Part shown: in pieces, positions 8,045 through 17,204 of the stretch
Position numbering within the stretch: the first letter of the stretch is position 1
Layout of the letters: the number at the start of each line of letters is the position of its first letter
Assembly (NCBI RefSeq): GCF_000725495.1
Contig: NZ_JNZD01000037.1
Coordinates: forward strand, 1-49,131
Direction: 5' to 3'
DNA length: 49,131 nt
DNA from: Streptomyces aureus
GTDB lineage: Bacteria; Actinomycetota; Actinomycetes; Streptomycetales; Streptomycetaceae
The notes under the pieces: model-generated
The model's database searches: none
What the model saw: the letters and a program-made list of their open reading frames with translations, nothing else
What the model was told of the DNA's origin: nothing
Made by a program: the position numbers and the translations under genes

Positions 8045-8470
8045 TCAGGTCCGCCGGTTCTCCCTGCGGCGGACGAATTTCAGCCCCGACCAGTCCTCCC
8101 CCAGCGCCGCCACCTTCACGTCGACGACGCCGAGGGGCAGGAAGAGGTCCCGCAGACCGTTCTCCGTGATGTCGCTCCGGTGTCCGGCCGCGCGGCGGGG
8201 CCAGGCGATCCAGAGCATGGCCGGGTCGGACAGGTCCGCGACCAGACCGGCCGCCCGCGAGGCGAGCCGGGCGTGCTCGCGGAAGAAGGCGACGGTCACG
8301 TCCGCCCCCTCGGGACCGCCCTCCCCGACCTCGCAGTCCTCGGGCAGCCCGGGGATCTCCCAGTCCGGCGGCCCGTCGACCAGCCGTACCCGGTGCCCCG
8401 CCTTGATGCCGATCTTCCGGGCCAGCGGAGTACCGGAGTACCCGCCGCCCGCCGCGCTGGATCCCGTCAT
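8045..8470 (-). CDS. DUF3052 family protein
   Basis: 141-aa soluble protein that begins with a short Gly/Ser-rich segment followed by YSGTPLARKIGIKAG, the typical opening of DUF3052 proteins, and contains PAMLWIAWPRRA and a conserved ending ALGEDWSGLKFVRRRENR. Its biochemical function is unknown; such proteins are common in actinobacteria and others, often as single genes. There is no signal peptide or membrane segment. ATG at 8470, without a convincing ribosome-binding site. Confidence 0.85.
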   Translation of the reverse strand: MTGSSAAGGGYSGTPLARKIGIKAGHRVRLVDGPPDWEIPGLPEDCEVGEGGPEGADVTVAFFREHARLASRAAGLVADLSDPAMLWIAWPRRAAGHRSDITENGLRDLFLPLGVVDVKVAALGEDWSGLKFVRRRENRRT

Positions 8471-8716
8471 CCCCGCAGGATGACACCGCCCGGCCCTGCC
8501 GGGGCGTTACGCGCCCCCGCCGGGCGCGGGCGCGCAGGGGACGGCCACCCGGAAGCGGCTCGACTACCGGTTGTCGGCGAGCGGGTTCATGCTGGTGGGA
8601 GCGGCCCGACGTCTCCGGGCGTCACCGGTGGAAGCCGGTACGCCCGAGCCTTCCGGGCCGGGGACAGCGTGCGCCCGGTCCACCCCGGAGGGCGCCACCA
8701 GGTTCCGGAGGGCGCC

Positions 8717-10279
8717 ATGAGCTCACCATCCGTCCCGCCGCCCGCGCCACTGCCCCCGCTCGGACCGGGGAGCCTGGACAAGGGCCTCAAGGGCGGCGCG
8801 CTGGGCCTGTTCTCCAGCACGGTGATCGGGCTGGCCTCCACGGCCCCCGCGTACAGCCTCGCCGCGACGCTCGGCGTCATCGTCGGGATCGTGGGCTTCC
8901 AGTCGCCGATCGTGGTCATCCTCGCGTTCGTCCCGATGTTCCTGATCGCCTACGGCTACAAGGAACTGAACCGGGCCGACCCCGACTGCGGCACCACGTT
9001 CACCTGGGCGGCCCGGGCCTTCGGCCCCCGCACCGGCTGGCTGGGCGGCTGGGGCATCGTCGCGGCCGACATCATCGTCATGGCCAACCTGGCGCAGATC
9101 GCCGGCGCGTACGGCTTCCAGCTCATCGGCGCGGACGGGCTGGCGCAGAACACCTTCTGGGTCACCTTCGTCGGCGTCCTGTGGATCGCCCTGATGACCC
9201 TGATCTGCTACATCGGCATCGAGCTCTCGGCCAACCTGCAGAAGGCGCTGCTCACCATCGAGGTCGTGGTGCTGTTCCTGCTGTCGATCACCGCGCTGGT
9301 CAAGGTGTACGGGGGCACGGCACCGAACGTCTCGTCGGAGATCTCGTGGTCGTGGTTCAACCCCTTCGAGATCAACTCGTTCGACGACCTGACCAAGAGC
9401 ATCCTCGCCGGCGTGTTCATCTACTGGGGCTGGGACACCGCGGTGTCCGTCAACGAGGAGACCGTCGACCGGGACCGCACCCCCGGCCGCGCGGCCGTCA
9501 TCTCGACCGTCATCCTGCTGCTCGTCTACGTCATGGTCACCACGTCCGCGCAGGCGTTCGCCGGGGTCGGTGACAAGGGCATCGGCCTGGGCAACCCGGA
9601 CAACTCCGGAGACGTCCTCTCCAGTCTCGGGGCCGAGGTCTTCGGCACCGGCGGCTGGGGCACGGTCGCCACCAAACTCCTGATCGTCATGGTCCTCACC
9701 TCGGCGGCGGCCTCCACCCAGACGACGATCCTCCCGACGGCCCGCACCACCCTGTCCATGGCGGCGTTCAAGGCGATCCCGCAGCGCTTCGCCCGCATCC
9801 ACCCCCGGTTCCTCACCCCGACCTGGTCCACCGTGGGCATGGGCCTGGCCTCGATCGTCTTCTACGTCATCCTGACCCGGGTGAGCGAGAACGTCCTGGC
9901 CGACTCCATCGGCTCGGTCGGCCTGATGATCGCCTTCTACTACGGGCTGACCGGCTTCGCCTGCGTCTGGTACTACCGCAAGGTCCTCACCCGCAGCTCG
10001 CGCGACCTGTGGACGCGCGGAATCATGCCGGGCCTCGGCGGGCTGCTGCTGCTCTACTTCTTCGTCAACGCCTGCTTCGTGTACGCCGCGGCCGACTACG
10101 GCAGCACCTCGTGGACCCTGCCGTTCCCGCCGCACTGGCAGCTCGGCGGCGTCTTCGTCACCGGCATCGGCGCGCTGCTGCTCGGCGCGATCCTGATGTT
10201 GGTCTACAACGCGATGCGCCCGTCCTTCTTCCACAAGGAGACGATCCCGGTCTCGTCCCACGACCGGAGCGGCCACTGA
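8717..10279 (+). CDS. APC-superfamily amino-acid permease
   Basis: 520 aa with about 12 membrane spans. The N-terminal signature GLFSSTVIGLASTAPAYSLA (about residues 32-51) and the FTWAARAFGPRTGWLGGWG segment (about 96) identify an APC-type amino-acid/polyamine transporter. The substrate cannot be read from sequence. ATG 8717 is chosen because CGGAGGGCGCC immediately precedes it; longer upstream frames run through non-coding sequence. It is a single gene that converges on the FtsX permease, with a hairpin at 10329-10363 between the two. Confidence 0.93.
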   Translation: MSSPSVPPPAPLPPLGPGSLDKGLKGGALGLFSSTVIGLASTAPAYSLAATLGVIVGIVGFQSPIVVILAFVPMFLIAYGYKELNRADPDCGTTFTWAARAFGPRTGWLGGWGIVAADIIVMANLAQIAGAYGFQLIGADGLAQNTFWVTFVGVLWIALMTLICYIGIELSANLQKALLTIEVVVLFLLSITALVKVYGGTAPNVSSEISWSWFNPFEINSFDDLTKSILAGVFIYWGWDTAVSVNEETVDRDRTPGRAAVISTVILLLVYVMVTTSAQAFAGVGDKGIGLGNPDNSGDVLSSLGAEVFGTGGWGTVATKLLIVMVLTSAAASTQTTILPTARTTLSMAAFKAIPQRFARIHPRFLTPTWSTVGMGLASIVFYVILTRVSENVLADSIGSVGLMIAFYYGLTGFACVWYYRKVLTRSSRDLWTRGIMPGLGGLLLLYFFVNACFVYAAADYGSTSWTLPFPPHWQLGGVFVTGIGALLLGAILMLVYNAMRPSFFHKETIPVSSHDRSGH

Positions 10280-10328
10280 CCGGGCGGGGGTACCGACGGC
10301 GTGACCGGCCTACGGGCGCCGCACGGCG

Positions 10329-10363
10329 GAGGGGCCGCCCGGAACGCGGCCGGACGGCCCCTC
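10329..10363. terminator. Shared terminator between convergent genes
   Basis: Inverted repeat GAGGGGCCG (10329-10337) / CGGCCCCTC (10355-10363), with further partial pairing in the loop. It lies 50 nt after the APC permease stop and 20 nt after the FtsX stop, so it can serve both strands. Confidence 0.65.
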
Positions 10364-10383
10364 GTGGAAGTCGCGGCGCCGTG

Positions 10384-12672
10384 TCAGTCCCGGCGGATCA
10401 GTTCCGGGTCGATGCGGCGTCCCACCAGGGGCAGTGAGCCCAGTGCGGCCATCCCCACCACGCCCGCCGCGGCGAGGACGAGCAGGGGGACGCCGGCCGT
10501 GTCCCAGCGGATCGCGCCGCCGCCGGTGATCAGGTAGCTGGACTCGGCGACCTTCCCCGAGACCAGGGCCAGGACGAGGCCGAGGCCCAGGGGCAGCACG
10601 ACCTGGGCACACTGGACGGCCCGCATGGTCCTCGCCCGGGCACCGATCAGCGTGACGGCGGTGACCTGCGCACGGCGCTCCACGGCCCGGTCGGTGACGG
10701 ACACGAGGAAGGCGGCCACTCCGATGATCAGACCCATGATCATGCCCAGCGCGAGCAGGGTCTCGACCACGGTGATCTGCTCCAGCCCCTGGACGTTCAG
10801 CCCGACCAGCTCGATCTCCGCGATCGGGGCGACGGCGGCGATCCGGTCGAGAACACCCCGCACCTGACCGGGGTCGGAACCACCGGCGAGCAGGATCTCC
10901 GCGTCGCGGGGGCGGGCGTCGGAGGGGAGGGCGGAGGGCGGGACGAGGAGCACGGCGCTGTCGACCGAGGATGCCGAATAGCCGTTGTAGGTGATCCGCT
11001 CGGCGGGCACGGCAATGTTCAGCTTCCTGTCCTGCCCGTTGTCGGGGCGGAAGCGGAAGGTGAACGACATGCCGGTTCTGAGATAGGAACCCGAACTGGA
11101 GTCGGTGTTGTCGAGCCTCATCACCTTGCCGTCGACACAGCCGTTCGTGTGCACGGTCATCCGGTCGAGTTGGGCGCATGTGGCCACGAGCACCGTTTCC
11201 CACGCCGGGTCGGTGCCGGACGTGCCGTGGGGATCGGCCCAGGAGTTCATGAGGACCGCGTGCGCGTCGACCCCGGGCACATGGGTGAGGTCGCGCTGCT
11301 GCCTCGAGTCGAGCCCCGAGAGCGGTAGCGAGTACTCCTGGACGGAACCCGACGGCCGGGTGACCTGCTCCAGCTGGATGAGCACACCCTGGGCGAGCGA
11401 GGCGACGTACACGAGCAGGACGAGACTGGTGACCACCCGCATCGTGCTGCCGGGCTCCGCCTCGTTGCGCCGCATCGCCAGGTTGAGCGTCAGGGACTGG
11501 GTGGTCCGCGCCACCCGTCTGGCCAGCACGTACGACAGCAGCGGCAGCGTGAGCACCAGGCCGACGCCGGTCAGGACGACCCCCGCGACGATCAGCAGCG
11601 CGTTGACGCCGAGGCTGGACGCGGGATGCCCCATCAGGCCGGTGGCGCAGAAGCCGCAGACGATGCCGAGCCCGCTGACCAGCAGCAGGCCGACCCACTT
11701 GGACGGAGGCCGCGGCACCGCCGTACGCCGTACCGCGAGCGGGTTGGCGGTGGCGTCCCGCGCGCTCTTGCGGCTGACGAGCCAGGCGAGGAGCGGAGAG
11801 CCGACCAGGCAGACGACGATGGTGACGACGGAGAGTGCACCGTCGTCCGGGTACCACCGCAGCCCCGGCAGACCGGCCCGGGACATCACCTGGTTGAGCA
11901 GCCAGTACTCGCCGAGTCCCAGCACCGCGCCCAGCAGTGCGGCGACGACGGTCTCGGCGGCGTTCACCCGCTGGGTGCCCTTGATGCTCAGACCGAGCAG
12001 CCGCAGGGCCGCGAGGCGGCGCATCCGGCTGGCGGCGGAGAGCCGGGCGCAGACCGACAGGAAGATGCCCAGGGGCAGCAGGACCAGCGTGGCCAGGGCG
12101 AACCGAACGTCGGTGAGGGTGGAGGGTTCGACGGCCGGGAAGGGCGCATAGCTGTAGCCGAAGCCCTTGAGGGTCCGGCCCTCGCGGGCCAGCGCGGCCC
12201 GGTCGGTGCCGACGTAGGCGTAGAGCTCGTCGGGATGGGCGAGCCCGGAGGGCCCGATCACGCCCGCCTCGCGGCCCGGCAGCAGCGCCTTGGCCGCGGG
12301 CGCGTCACGCAGCAGGTCGTGCACCCGAGGGGAGACGAACACCTCTCCAGGAGCGGGGAGTTCACTCAGGCCGGGAGGAACCGCGTGCGGTCCGCCGGTC
12401 CCCCTGGCGACGAACACCCGGGTGAAGGACCGGGAGCCGTAGGCGTCGTCGCGCTGCAGGACGAGGGTTCCGTCGGCGGGCCCGTGGGCGGAGGTGACGG
12501 GCTGGCGGGCGGCATCGCGGCCGTCGTGCGCGTCGAGGATCGCCGGAACGGTGAGGACGAGGGCGAGGCAGCAGACGCCGATCGAGCCGCCGGCGGCCAT
12601 GAGGAAGAAACGTATGCGGTTGCCGCGCCCGGCCCCGAACAGCAGGCGCAGGCCGAGCAGGAATTCCCTCAC
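10384..12672 (-). CDS. FtsX-family ABC transporter permease
   Basis: 762 aa. A transmembrane helix near the N-terminus (about residues 22-42) is followed by a large extracytoplasmic domain, then two FtsX-type membrane modules: one mid-protein (about 200-400) and one C-terminal (about 640-755). This MacB/LolC-like mechanotransmission architecture is typical of exporters of peptides, lipoproteins or antibiotics. GTG 12672 overlaps the stop of the ATPase gene in GTGA, so the two are translationally coupled and surely form one transporter. A longer frame extends upstream, but it is the out-of-frame shadow of the ATPase gene. Substrate unknown; the divergent ECF sigma factor may control it (inference). 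Confidence 0.92.
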   Translation of the reverse strand: MREFLLGLRLLFGAGRGNRIRFFLMAAGGSIGVCCLALVLTVPAILDAHDGRDAARQPVTSAHGPADGTLVLQRDDAYGSRSFTRVFVARGTGGPHAVPPGLSELPAPGEVFVSPRVHDLLRDAPAAKALLPGREAGVIGPSGLAHPDELYAYVGTDRAALAREGRTLKGFGYSYAPFPAVEPSTLTDVRFALATLVLLPLGIFLSVCARLSAASRMRRLAALRLLGLSIKGTQRVNAAETVVAALLGAVLGLGEYWLLNQVMSRAGLPGLRWYPDDGALSVVTIVVCLVGSPLLAWLVSRKSARDATANPLAVRRTAVPRPPSKWVGLLLVSGLGIVCGFCATGLMGHPASSLGVNALLIVAGVVLTGVGLVLTLPLLSYVLARRVARTTQSLTLNLAMRRNEAEPGSTMRVVTSLVLLVYVASLAQGVLIQLEQVTRPSGSVQEYSLPLSGLDSRQQRDLTHVPGVDAHAVLMNSWADPHGTSGTDPAWETVLVATCAQLDRMTVHTNGCVDGKVMRLDNTDSSSGSYLRTGMSFTFRFRPDNGQDRKLNIAVPAERITYNGYSASSVDSAVLLVPPSALPSDARPRDAEILLAGGSDPGQVRGVLDRIAAVAPIAEIELVGLNVQGLEQITVVETLLALGMIMGLIIGVAAFLVSVTDRAVERRAQVTAVTLIGARARTMRAVQCAQVVLPLGLGLVLALVSGKVAESSYLITGGGAIRWDTAGVPLLVLAAAGVVGMAALGSLPLVGRRIDPELIRRD

Positions 12673-13343
12673 GCGGTACCCCGTGGGCTCAGGACCCCGT
12701 CCGCCATCGTGTAGCGGGTGTCGGCCTGGGCGGCGACGGCCGGGTCGTGCGTCACCAGGATGACGGCGGTCCCCTGCGACCGGGCCAGACCGAGGAACTC
12801 CTTGAGCACGGCGGAGGCGTTGGCGCTGTCGAGGGAACCGGTCGGCTCGTCCGCGAAGACGATCGCCGGCCGGTGCACCAAGGAGCGCGCGACCGCGACG
12901 CGCTGGCTCTGCCCGCCGGAGACCTGCCCGGGGCGGCGCTCGCGCAGTTCCCCGAGCCCGAGGCGCTCGAGCACCTTGCCGGCGGCCGCCAGCGCGGGGC
13001 CCTTGCGCTGCCCGGCCAGTCGCAGCGGCAGGGCGGTGTTCTCCTCGACGGTGAGCTCGGGCAGCAACTCGCCGTACTGGAAGACGAATCCGAACCGTTC
13101 CCGGCGGAGCGCGCTGATCTCGTCGTCGTCGAGATCGCCGAGCGCCCGCCCTTCGAACCGCACGTGACCGCGCTTGACGGGGAGGACCCCGGCGAGGCAG
13201 TACAGCAGCGAGGACTTGCCGGACCCGCTCTGCCCGGTGATCGCCACGACCTCCCCGACGGACACCGAGAGATGAGCGTCGAGAACGGCCGGCTGATTGC
13301 CGTAGGAGAGGTCGACTCCCGTGGCAACGAGTATTTCTGACAT
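12669..13343 (-). CDS. ABC transporter ATP-binding protein (LolD/MacB type)
   Basis: 224 aa. Walker A GQSGSGKSS (about residue 35), Q-loop in VFQYGELLPELTV, ABC signature VSGGQSQRVAVARSL (about 136-150), Walker B IVFADEPTGSLDS and the switch His in LVTHDPAV. It is an ATPase of the LolD/MacB class that pairs with FtsX permeases. ATG 13343 is preferred to TTG 13361 because GGGGGAAG lies about 10 nt upstream of it. Its stop overlaps the permease start by 4 nt. Confidence 0.95.
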   Translation of the reverse strand: MSEILVATGVDLSYGNQPAVLDAHLSVSVGEVVAITGQSGSGKSSLLYCLAGVLPVKRGHVRFEGRALGDLDDDEISALRRERFGFVFQYGELLPELTVEENTALPLRLAGQRKGPALAAAGKVLERLGLGELRERRPGQVSGGQSQRVAVARSLVHRPAIVFADEPTGSLDSANASAVLKEFLGLARSQGTAVILVTHDPAVAAQADTRYTMADGVLSPRGTA

Positions 13344-13592
13344 GCTGTCGGCTTCCCCCAAAGAAGCGAGCGGGCCCAGGAGAACGCCCTGGACCCGCGG
13401 TCTCGCCTGGCATCCCGCAGCACAGGCACTGCTCGCCCCACCCTGCCTGGTCGACGTGCGTCCCGCGCCACCGCCACGACGGATCGGCCGTGTTCACCGC
13501 TGGTGATACGACTTCCGCGAACCGTGAACTCTTCGGGGGACATCGGGGAACAGCAGGTGACAGGCACTCACCGAGGAGTCAGGGGAACCATC
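13344..13592. promoter_or_regulatory. Divergent promoter region between ABC exporter and ECF sigma operon
   Basis: 249 nt separate the leftward ATPase start from the rightward sigma factor start, so both promoters must lie here. GTGAACTCTTCGGGGGACATC around 13523-13543 contains a GAAC that could be part of an ECF-type -35, but this is weak. No terminator is present. Confidence 0.45.
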
Positions 13593-14198
13593 GTGAGCGG
13601 ACCACCGCCGTCAGTGGCGCGGGCGGAGGAAGACGCGGACATAGTCGCGCAGTCGTTGGAGCAGCCGGAGCTGTTCGCGCTGCTCTACGACCGCCACGCT
13701 CCCGACATCCACCGTTACGTGGCCCGCCGCCTCGGCGCCTCCGCGGCCGACGACATCACCGCCGACACCTTCCTGGTGGCCTTCCGGATCCGGTCCCGCT
13801 ACGACCGCACCCGCGCCAACGCCCGCCCCTGGCTGTACGGCATCGCGGGAAACCTCGTGGGCAAGCAGCGCCGCGCCGAGGTGCGGGCGCTCAGGGCGCT
13901 CGCCCGCACCGGCCACGACCCGCTCGCCGGATCCGGGGGCGAGTTCTGGCTCGAGGACACCGACCGCCGGATCGCGGCGCAGGGCCCGCTGGCCGGCGCC
14001 CTCGCGGGCCTGTCGGCTCCGGACCGGCATGTCCTGCTGCTCGTCGCCTGGGCCGAACTCACCTATCAGGAGGTCGCGGAGGCGCTGGACATCCCGGTCG
14101 GCACGGTCCGTTCGCGGCTGAACCGGGCACGACGCAAGGTCCGTACGGCGCTGGGTGCCGATCCCGCATTCATGACCGACGTGGCGGAGGTGGCGTAG
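13593..14198 (+). CDS. ECF-type RNA polymerase sigma factor
   Basis: 201 aa with sigma region 2 (about residues 25-95: LYDRHAPDIHRYVARRLG ... ADTFLVAFRI) and region 4 with its helix-turn-helix (about 140-190: LTYQEVAEALDIPVGTVRSR). Regions 1 and 3 are absent, as in ECF factors. GTG 13593 is chosen because AGGGGAA lies 6-10 nt upstream and because the product starts just before region 2. The next gene follows after 2 nt and encodes a single-span membrane protein, the usual arrangement for an ECF factor and its regulator. The target promoter is unknown; the divergent ABC exporter is a reasonable candidate. Confidence 0.92.
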   Translation: MSGPPPSVARAEEDADIVAQSLEQPELFALLYDRHAPDIHRYVARRLGASAADDITADTFLVAFRIRSRYDRTRANARPWLYGIAGNLVGKQRRAEVRALRALARTGHDPLAGSGGEFWLEDTDRRIAAQGPLAGALAGLSAPDRHVLLLVAWAELTYQEVAEALDIPVGTVRSRLNRARRKVRTALGADPAFMTDVAEVA

Positions 14199-14200
14199 CC

Positions 14201-15169
14201 ATGGACGAGATGACCGAGGTGCGCGCACTGCGCGACCACGTGCAGGCACCCGATCGGGCCCGGATCGCACCGGGACGGGCGCGGCTCGCCGAGGCCGCGC
14301 GGGCCGGGCGGTCGCGCCGCGCGCTGTGGCTGCGGTGGGAGTTCGCGATCGTCGCGGCCGTGGCCGCGGTGACCGCCGTCGCCGTCACCGCCGGCTTGCT
14401 GGTGGGCGGGAAGGACTCGCGAGGCGCGACGCCGCCCGCGGGCACGCCGGGTGTGCGTTACAAGGGGGTGAGCGCGGCCGAGTTCCTGCGCGAGGCCGCC
14501 GACGCGGTCCGGACACAGCCGAACGGCACGGTTCCGACGGCCAAGCAGTGGATCTACAACAAGGCGGCGCAGGAGCCTCCGAACAAGTCCGACAGGTTCT
14601 CCGGTGCGGAGGAGAGCTGGATCCGCTTCGACGGTTCCGCCACCGCCTCCCGGCTACGGAAGGACCAGCCGCTCCAGATCATGAAGATGCACCTGGAGAA
14701 CGGCGCCGAGGGCGACGACCGCTCGCCGCGCGAGCTGTACCGGGTCCTCGCCGCCCTGCCTGCCGACGGCAAGGGAACGCTGAGGGCACTCCGCGAGCGG
14801 AACGCCCTCGCCGACGACAAGGAGCAATCGCAGGCGCGCAACGACTACTCCGAGATCAGCGTCCTGCTGCGGGCCGACGTGATGCCGGCCGAGGGCCTGG
14901 CCTCTCTCTACCGCGCCCTCGCACTCCTGCCGGGCGGAAAGGTCACCGGCCACCTGGTCCACACCGCCGCCGGACGCCGGGTGATCGCCCTGGAGTACCT
15001 CCGCGGGACCAACCCCAAGGACGGTTCGTCCATGCTCGACCAGTGGCTGATCGACCCGGGGACCTACCGGCCCGTCGGCATGCGGTTCGTCTCCGGCGAG
15101 GGCAAGGTCCTGGGCGGCGACTCGCTCGTCACGACGGCCGTGGTGGACAAGGCGGGCGACCGCAGCTGA
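14201..15169 (+). CDS. CU044_5270 family membrane-anchored protein (putative sigma-factor partner)
   Basis: 322 aa. A short cytoplasmic N-terminus begins MDEMTEVRALRDHV, with a basic segment, followed by one transmembrane helix (about residues 47-67) and a large external domain of about 250 residues. The pattern matches the CU044_5270 family, found beside ECF sigma genes in actinobacteria. A role as anti-sigma factor or signal receptor is inferred from gene order and topology; there is no zinc-binding HxxxCxxC anti-sigma motif. ATG 14201 starts 2 nt after the sigma stop; GGAGG lies about 10 nt upstream, inside the sigma gene. A strong terminator follows. Confidence 0.8.
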   Translation: MDEMTEVRALRDHVQAPDRARIAPGRARLAEAARAGRSRRALWLRWEFAIVAAVAAVTAVAVTAGLLVGGKDSRGATPPAGTPGVRYKGVSAAEFLREAADAVRTQPNGTVPTAKQWIYNKAAQEPPNKSDRFSGAEESWIRFDGSATASRLRKDQPLQIMKMHLENGAEGDDRSPRELYRVLAALPADGKGTLRALRERNALADDKEQSQARNDYSEISVLLRADVMPAEGLASLYRALALLPGGKVTGHLVHTAAGRRVIALEYLRGTNPKDGSSMLDQWLIDPGTYRPVGMRFVSGEGKVLGGDSLVTTAVVDKAGDRS

Positions 15170-15183
15170 CCGGCCACGATCCC

Positions 15184-15214
15184 GGGCGGCCCGCACCACG
15201 GGTGCGGGCCGCCC
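15184..15214 (+). terminator. Terminator of the ECF sigma operon
   Basis: Perfect 14-bp stem GGGCGGCCCGCACC (15184-15197) with a 3-nt ACG turn and its complement at 15201-15214, 15 nt past the stop of the CU044_5270 gene. Confidence 0.85.
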
Positions 15215-15385
15215 GCACCCGCCCCTGCGACGCCCGGGGCGGGGCAGACGTGCTGGACGCGCAACGAGCACGTGCCCGGCCCGAAAGCCGGAGGTCCAGC
15301 TACACCTCGCAAGTGAGACCGGAACCGCGACTGCGGACGTCCTCACGGCCCGATCTCGTACCCGCCGCCGCATCCGGACATGCAG

Positions 15386-15420
15386 AAACCCCAGGTCAGC
15401 GACAATCCGACCTGGGGTTT
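15386..15420 (-). terminator. Terminator of tRNA-Thr
   Basis: 12-bp perfect stem AAACCCCAGGTC (15386-15397) / GACCTGGGGTTT (15409-15420) with an 11-nt loop, immediately downstream of the tRNA on the minus strand. The stem base ends in U residues when read leftwards. Confidence 0.85.
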
Positions 15421-15423
15421 CGG

Positions 15424-15500
15424 TGGAGCCGCCTTCGGGATTCGAACCCGAGACCTACGCATTACGAGTGCGTTGCTCTGGCCATCTGAGCTAAGGCGGC
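15424..15500 (-). tRNA. tRNA-Thr (anticodon CGU)
   Basis: Minus-strand cloverleaf: 7-bp acceptor GCCGCCT/AGGCGGC, D-arm GCTC...GAGC, anticodon arm ACGCA-CTCGTAA-TGCGT with CGT as anticodon, T-arm TCGGG-TTCGAAT-CCCGA. All stems pair fully. The discriminator is U, and a genomic CCA follows (15424-15426). It reads ACG threonine codons. It stands alone between a promoter-like element and a clear terminator. Confidence 0.97.
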
Positions 15501-15510
15501 GCGCTGTCCG

Positions 15511-15540
15511 CACCTATGGTGCGATCAGCAACGTCGGTAA
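15511..15540 (-). promoter_or_regulatory. Putative tRNA-Thr promoter
   Basis: On the minus strand TTACCG (15540-15535) and TAGGTG (15516-15511) are 18 nt apart, placing transcription start a few nt before the tRNA 5' end at 15500. Both boxes only partly match the HrdB-type consensus. Confidence 0.4.
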
Positions 15541-15608
15541 GTCTACACAGTTTCCGAGGGTGCTCCGTACACGGCCCGGGGCGGGCGCCGACCGGGCCGC
15601 CGGCAGGG

Positions 15609-17204
15609 CTATGAGCAGCGCTTTCCCTTCTCGGGAGGGGTCCCCTGGAGGAGGTAGCGGTTGATCGCGGAGTCGATGCAGGCGCTGCCGCGGCCGTAGG
15701 CGGTGTGGCCGTCGCCGACGTACGTCAGAAGGGTGCCCGAGGAGAGCTGCGAGGCCAGGGACTGGGCCCAGGGGTACGGGGTCGCCGGGTCTCGGGTGGT
15801 GCCGACGACGAGGATCGGGGCCGCTCCCTTCGCCTCGATCCGGTGGGCCTCGCCGGTGTGCCGGACCGGCCAGTACGCGCAGTTGAGCGAGGCCCAGGCC
15901 AGTCCCTCCCCGAAGACCGGCGACGCCTTCTCGAAGGCGGGCAGCGACTGCTCCACCTGGTCCGGGCCGGAGAAGGCGGGGGGCAGGTCGAGGCAGTTCA
16001 CGGCCGCGTTGGCGGACATCAGGTTCGCGTACTTGCCGTCGGCGTCCCGCTCGTAGTAGCTGTCGGAGAGGGCGAGCAGCCCGGCCCCGTCGTTCTGCTT
16101 CATCGCGGCGGTGAGCGCGTCCCGCAGCTGCGGCCAGGCCGTCTCGTCGTACATCGCCGCGATCACACCGGTCGTCGCGAGCGCCTCGCCGAGCTTGCGG
16201 CCGTCCGGGTCGCCCGTCGGGATCGGCTCCTTGTCCAGTTTCTGGAAGAACGCCTTCAGGTTCCTGCCGACCTCGTCGGGGCTCGTGCCCGCGTCGCCGA
16301 GCGGGCAGTCGCTGTGCTGCACGCAGTCCTTCGCGAACGACTGGAACGCCGTCTCGAACCCGGCCGTCTGCTCCTCGTTCAGCTTGCGCGCGTCGATCGA
16401 CGGGTCCAGCGCGCCGTCCAGGACGAGCCGGCCCACCCGGTCCGGGTAGAGGCCCGCGTACGTCGCCCCGAGGAACGTCCCGTACGACGCCCCCACGTAC
16501 GACAGCTTCTGGTCGCCCAGCACGGCCCGCAGGATGTCCATGTCACGAGCCGCCTCGACGGTGGAGACGTGCCGCAGCAGCTCCGGCGAGTGCGCGCCGC
16601 ACCCCTCGGCGAACTTCTTGTACGCCTTGACGAGCAGGTCCCTCTCCCGCCCGTCGTCCGGCGTGGTGTCCGTCTGCGTGTACGCGTCCATCGCGCGTCC
16701 GTTGAGGCACTCGACCGGCTCGCTGCGGGCCACCCCGCGCGGGTCGACCGCGACCATGTCGTAGCGGGCCCGCACGTCCGCCGGATAGCCGATCCCCGCG
16801 TACTGCTGGAGATAGCCGACCGCCGAACCGCCCGGCCCTCCGGGATTGACCAGCAGCGAGCCGAGCCGTTTGCCCGGCCCCGTCGCCTTCTTGCGGGAGA
16901 CCGCCAGTCTCACGTCGCCCGAGCCGGGCTTGTCGTAGTCGAGGGGTGCCTTCATCGTGGCGCACTCGAAGCCTGGGACACCGCAGCTGCGCCAGTTCAG
17001 CTTCTGCTCGTAGTAGGGCGCCAGATCCGACGGCGTGGCGCTCGGCAGCGCGGTGAGCACCGTCTCGGCCGTCGCGGCCGTCCTCGTGGAGGCCGACGTG
17101 GAACTCCCCGAGGAGCAGGCGGAGACGAACAGCGCCGCCGCGGCCAGCAGCACGCCGCTCGCACGGAGGGATCGGGTCGTCCGAGTGGTGCGCCTCATGT
17201 GCAT
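15609..17204 (-). CDS. Secreted tripeptidyl-aminopeptidase-like alpha/beta hydrolase (lipoprotein)
   Basis: 531 aa. A twin-basic N-terminus, a hydrophobic stretch and the lipobox FVSAC (Cys about residue 29) mark it as an exported lipoprotein. The hydrolase core has the oxyanion segment VNPGGPGGSA (about 110), the nucleophile elbow VGASYGTFLG (Ser about 226), and a C-terminal TAP-like part with VVGTTRDPATPY (Asp) and DGHTAYGRGSACID (His), giving a Ser-Asp-His triad. Streptomyces secrete several such mycelium-associated S33 peptidases (the SlpD/SlpE/Tap group) that release tripeptides from peptide N-termini. The start is either ATG 17204 or ATG 17198. It lies downstream of holB on the same strand after a 183-nt gap. 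Confidence 0.9.
   Translation of the reverse strand: MHMRRTTRTTRSLRASGVLLAAAALFVSACSSGSSTSASTRTAATAETVLTALPSATPSDLAPYYEQKLNWRSCGVPGFECATMKAPLDYDKPGSGDVRLAVSRKKATGPGKRLGSLLVNPGGPGGSAVGYLQQYAGIGYPADVRARYDMVAVDPRGVARSEPVECLNGRAMDAYTQTDTTPDDGRERDLLVKAYKKFAEGCGAHSPELLRHVSTVEAARDMDILRAVLGDQKLSYVGASYGTFLGATYAGLYPDRVGRLVLDGALDPSIDARKLNEEQTAGFETAFQSFAKDCVQHSDCPLGDAGTSPDEVGRNLKAFFQKLDKEPIPTGDPDGRKLGEALATTGVIAAMYDETAWPQLRDALTAAMKQNDGAGLLALSDSYYERDADGKYANLMSANAAVNCLDLPPAFSGPDQVEQSLPAFEKASPVFGEGLAWASLNCAYWPVRHTGEAHRIEAKGAAPILVVGTTRDPATPYPWAQSLASQLSSGTLLTYVGDGHTAYGRGSACIDSAINRYLLQGTPPEKGKRCS

Noticed and set aside
10384..13497. Long 1037-aa reading of the FtsX permease gene
   Set aside because: The first part is the ATPase gene read in another frame. 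The real permease starts at GTG 12672 in the GTGA overlap.
15424..15500. tRNA-Thr considered as an integration site of a mobile element
   Set aside because: No second copy of the tRNA 3' end and no integrase gene was seen on either side. The flanking genes look like ordinary chromosome.
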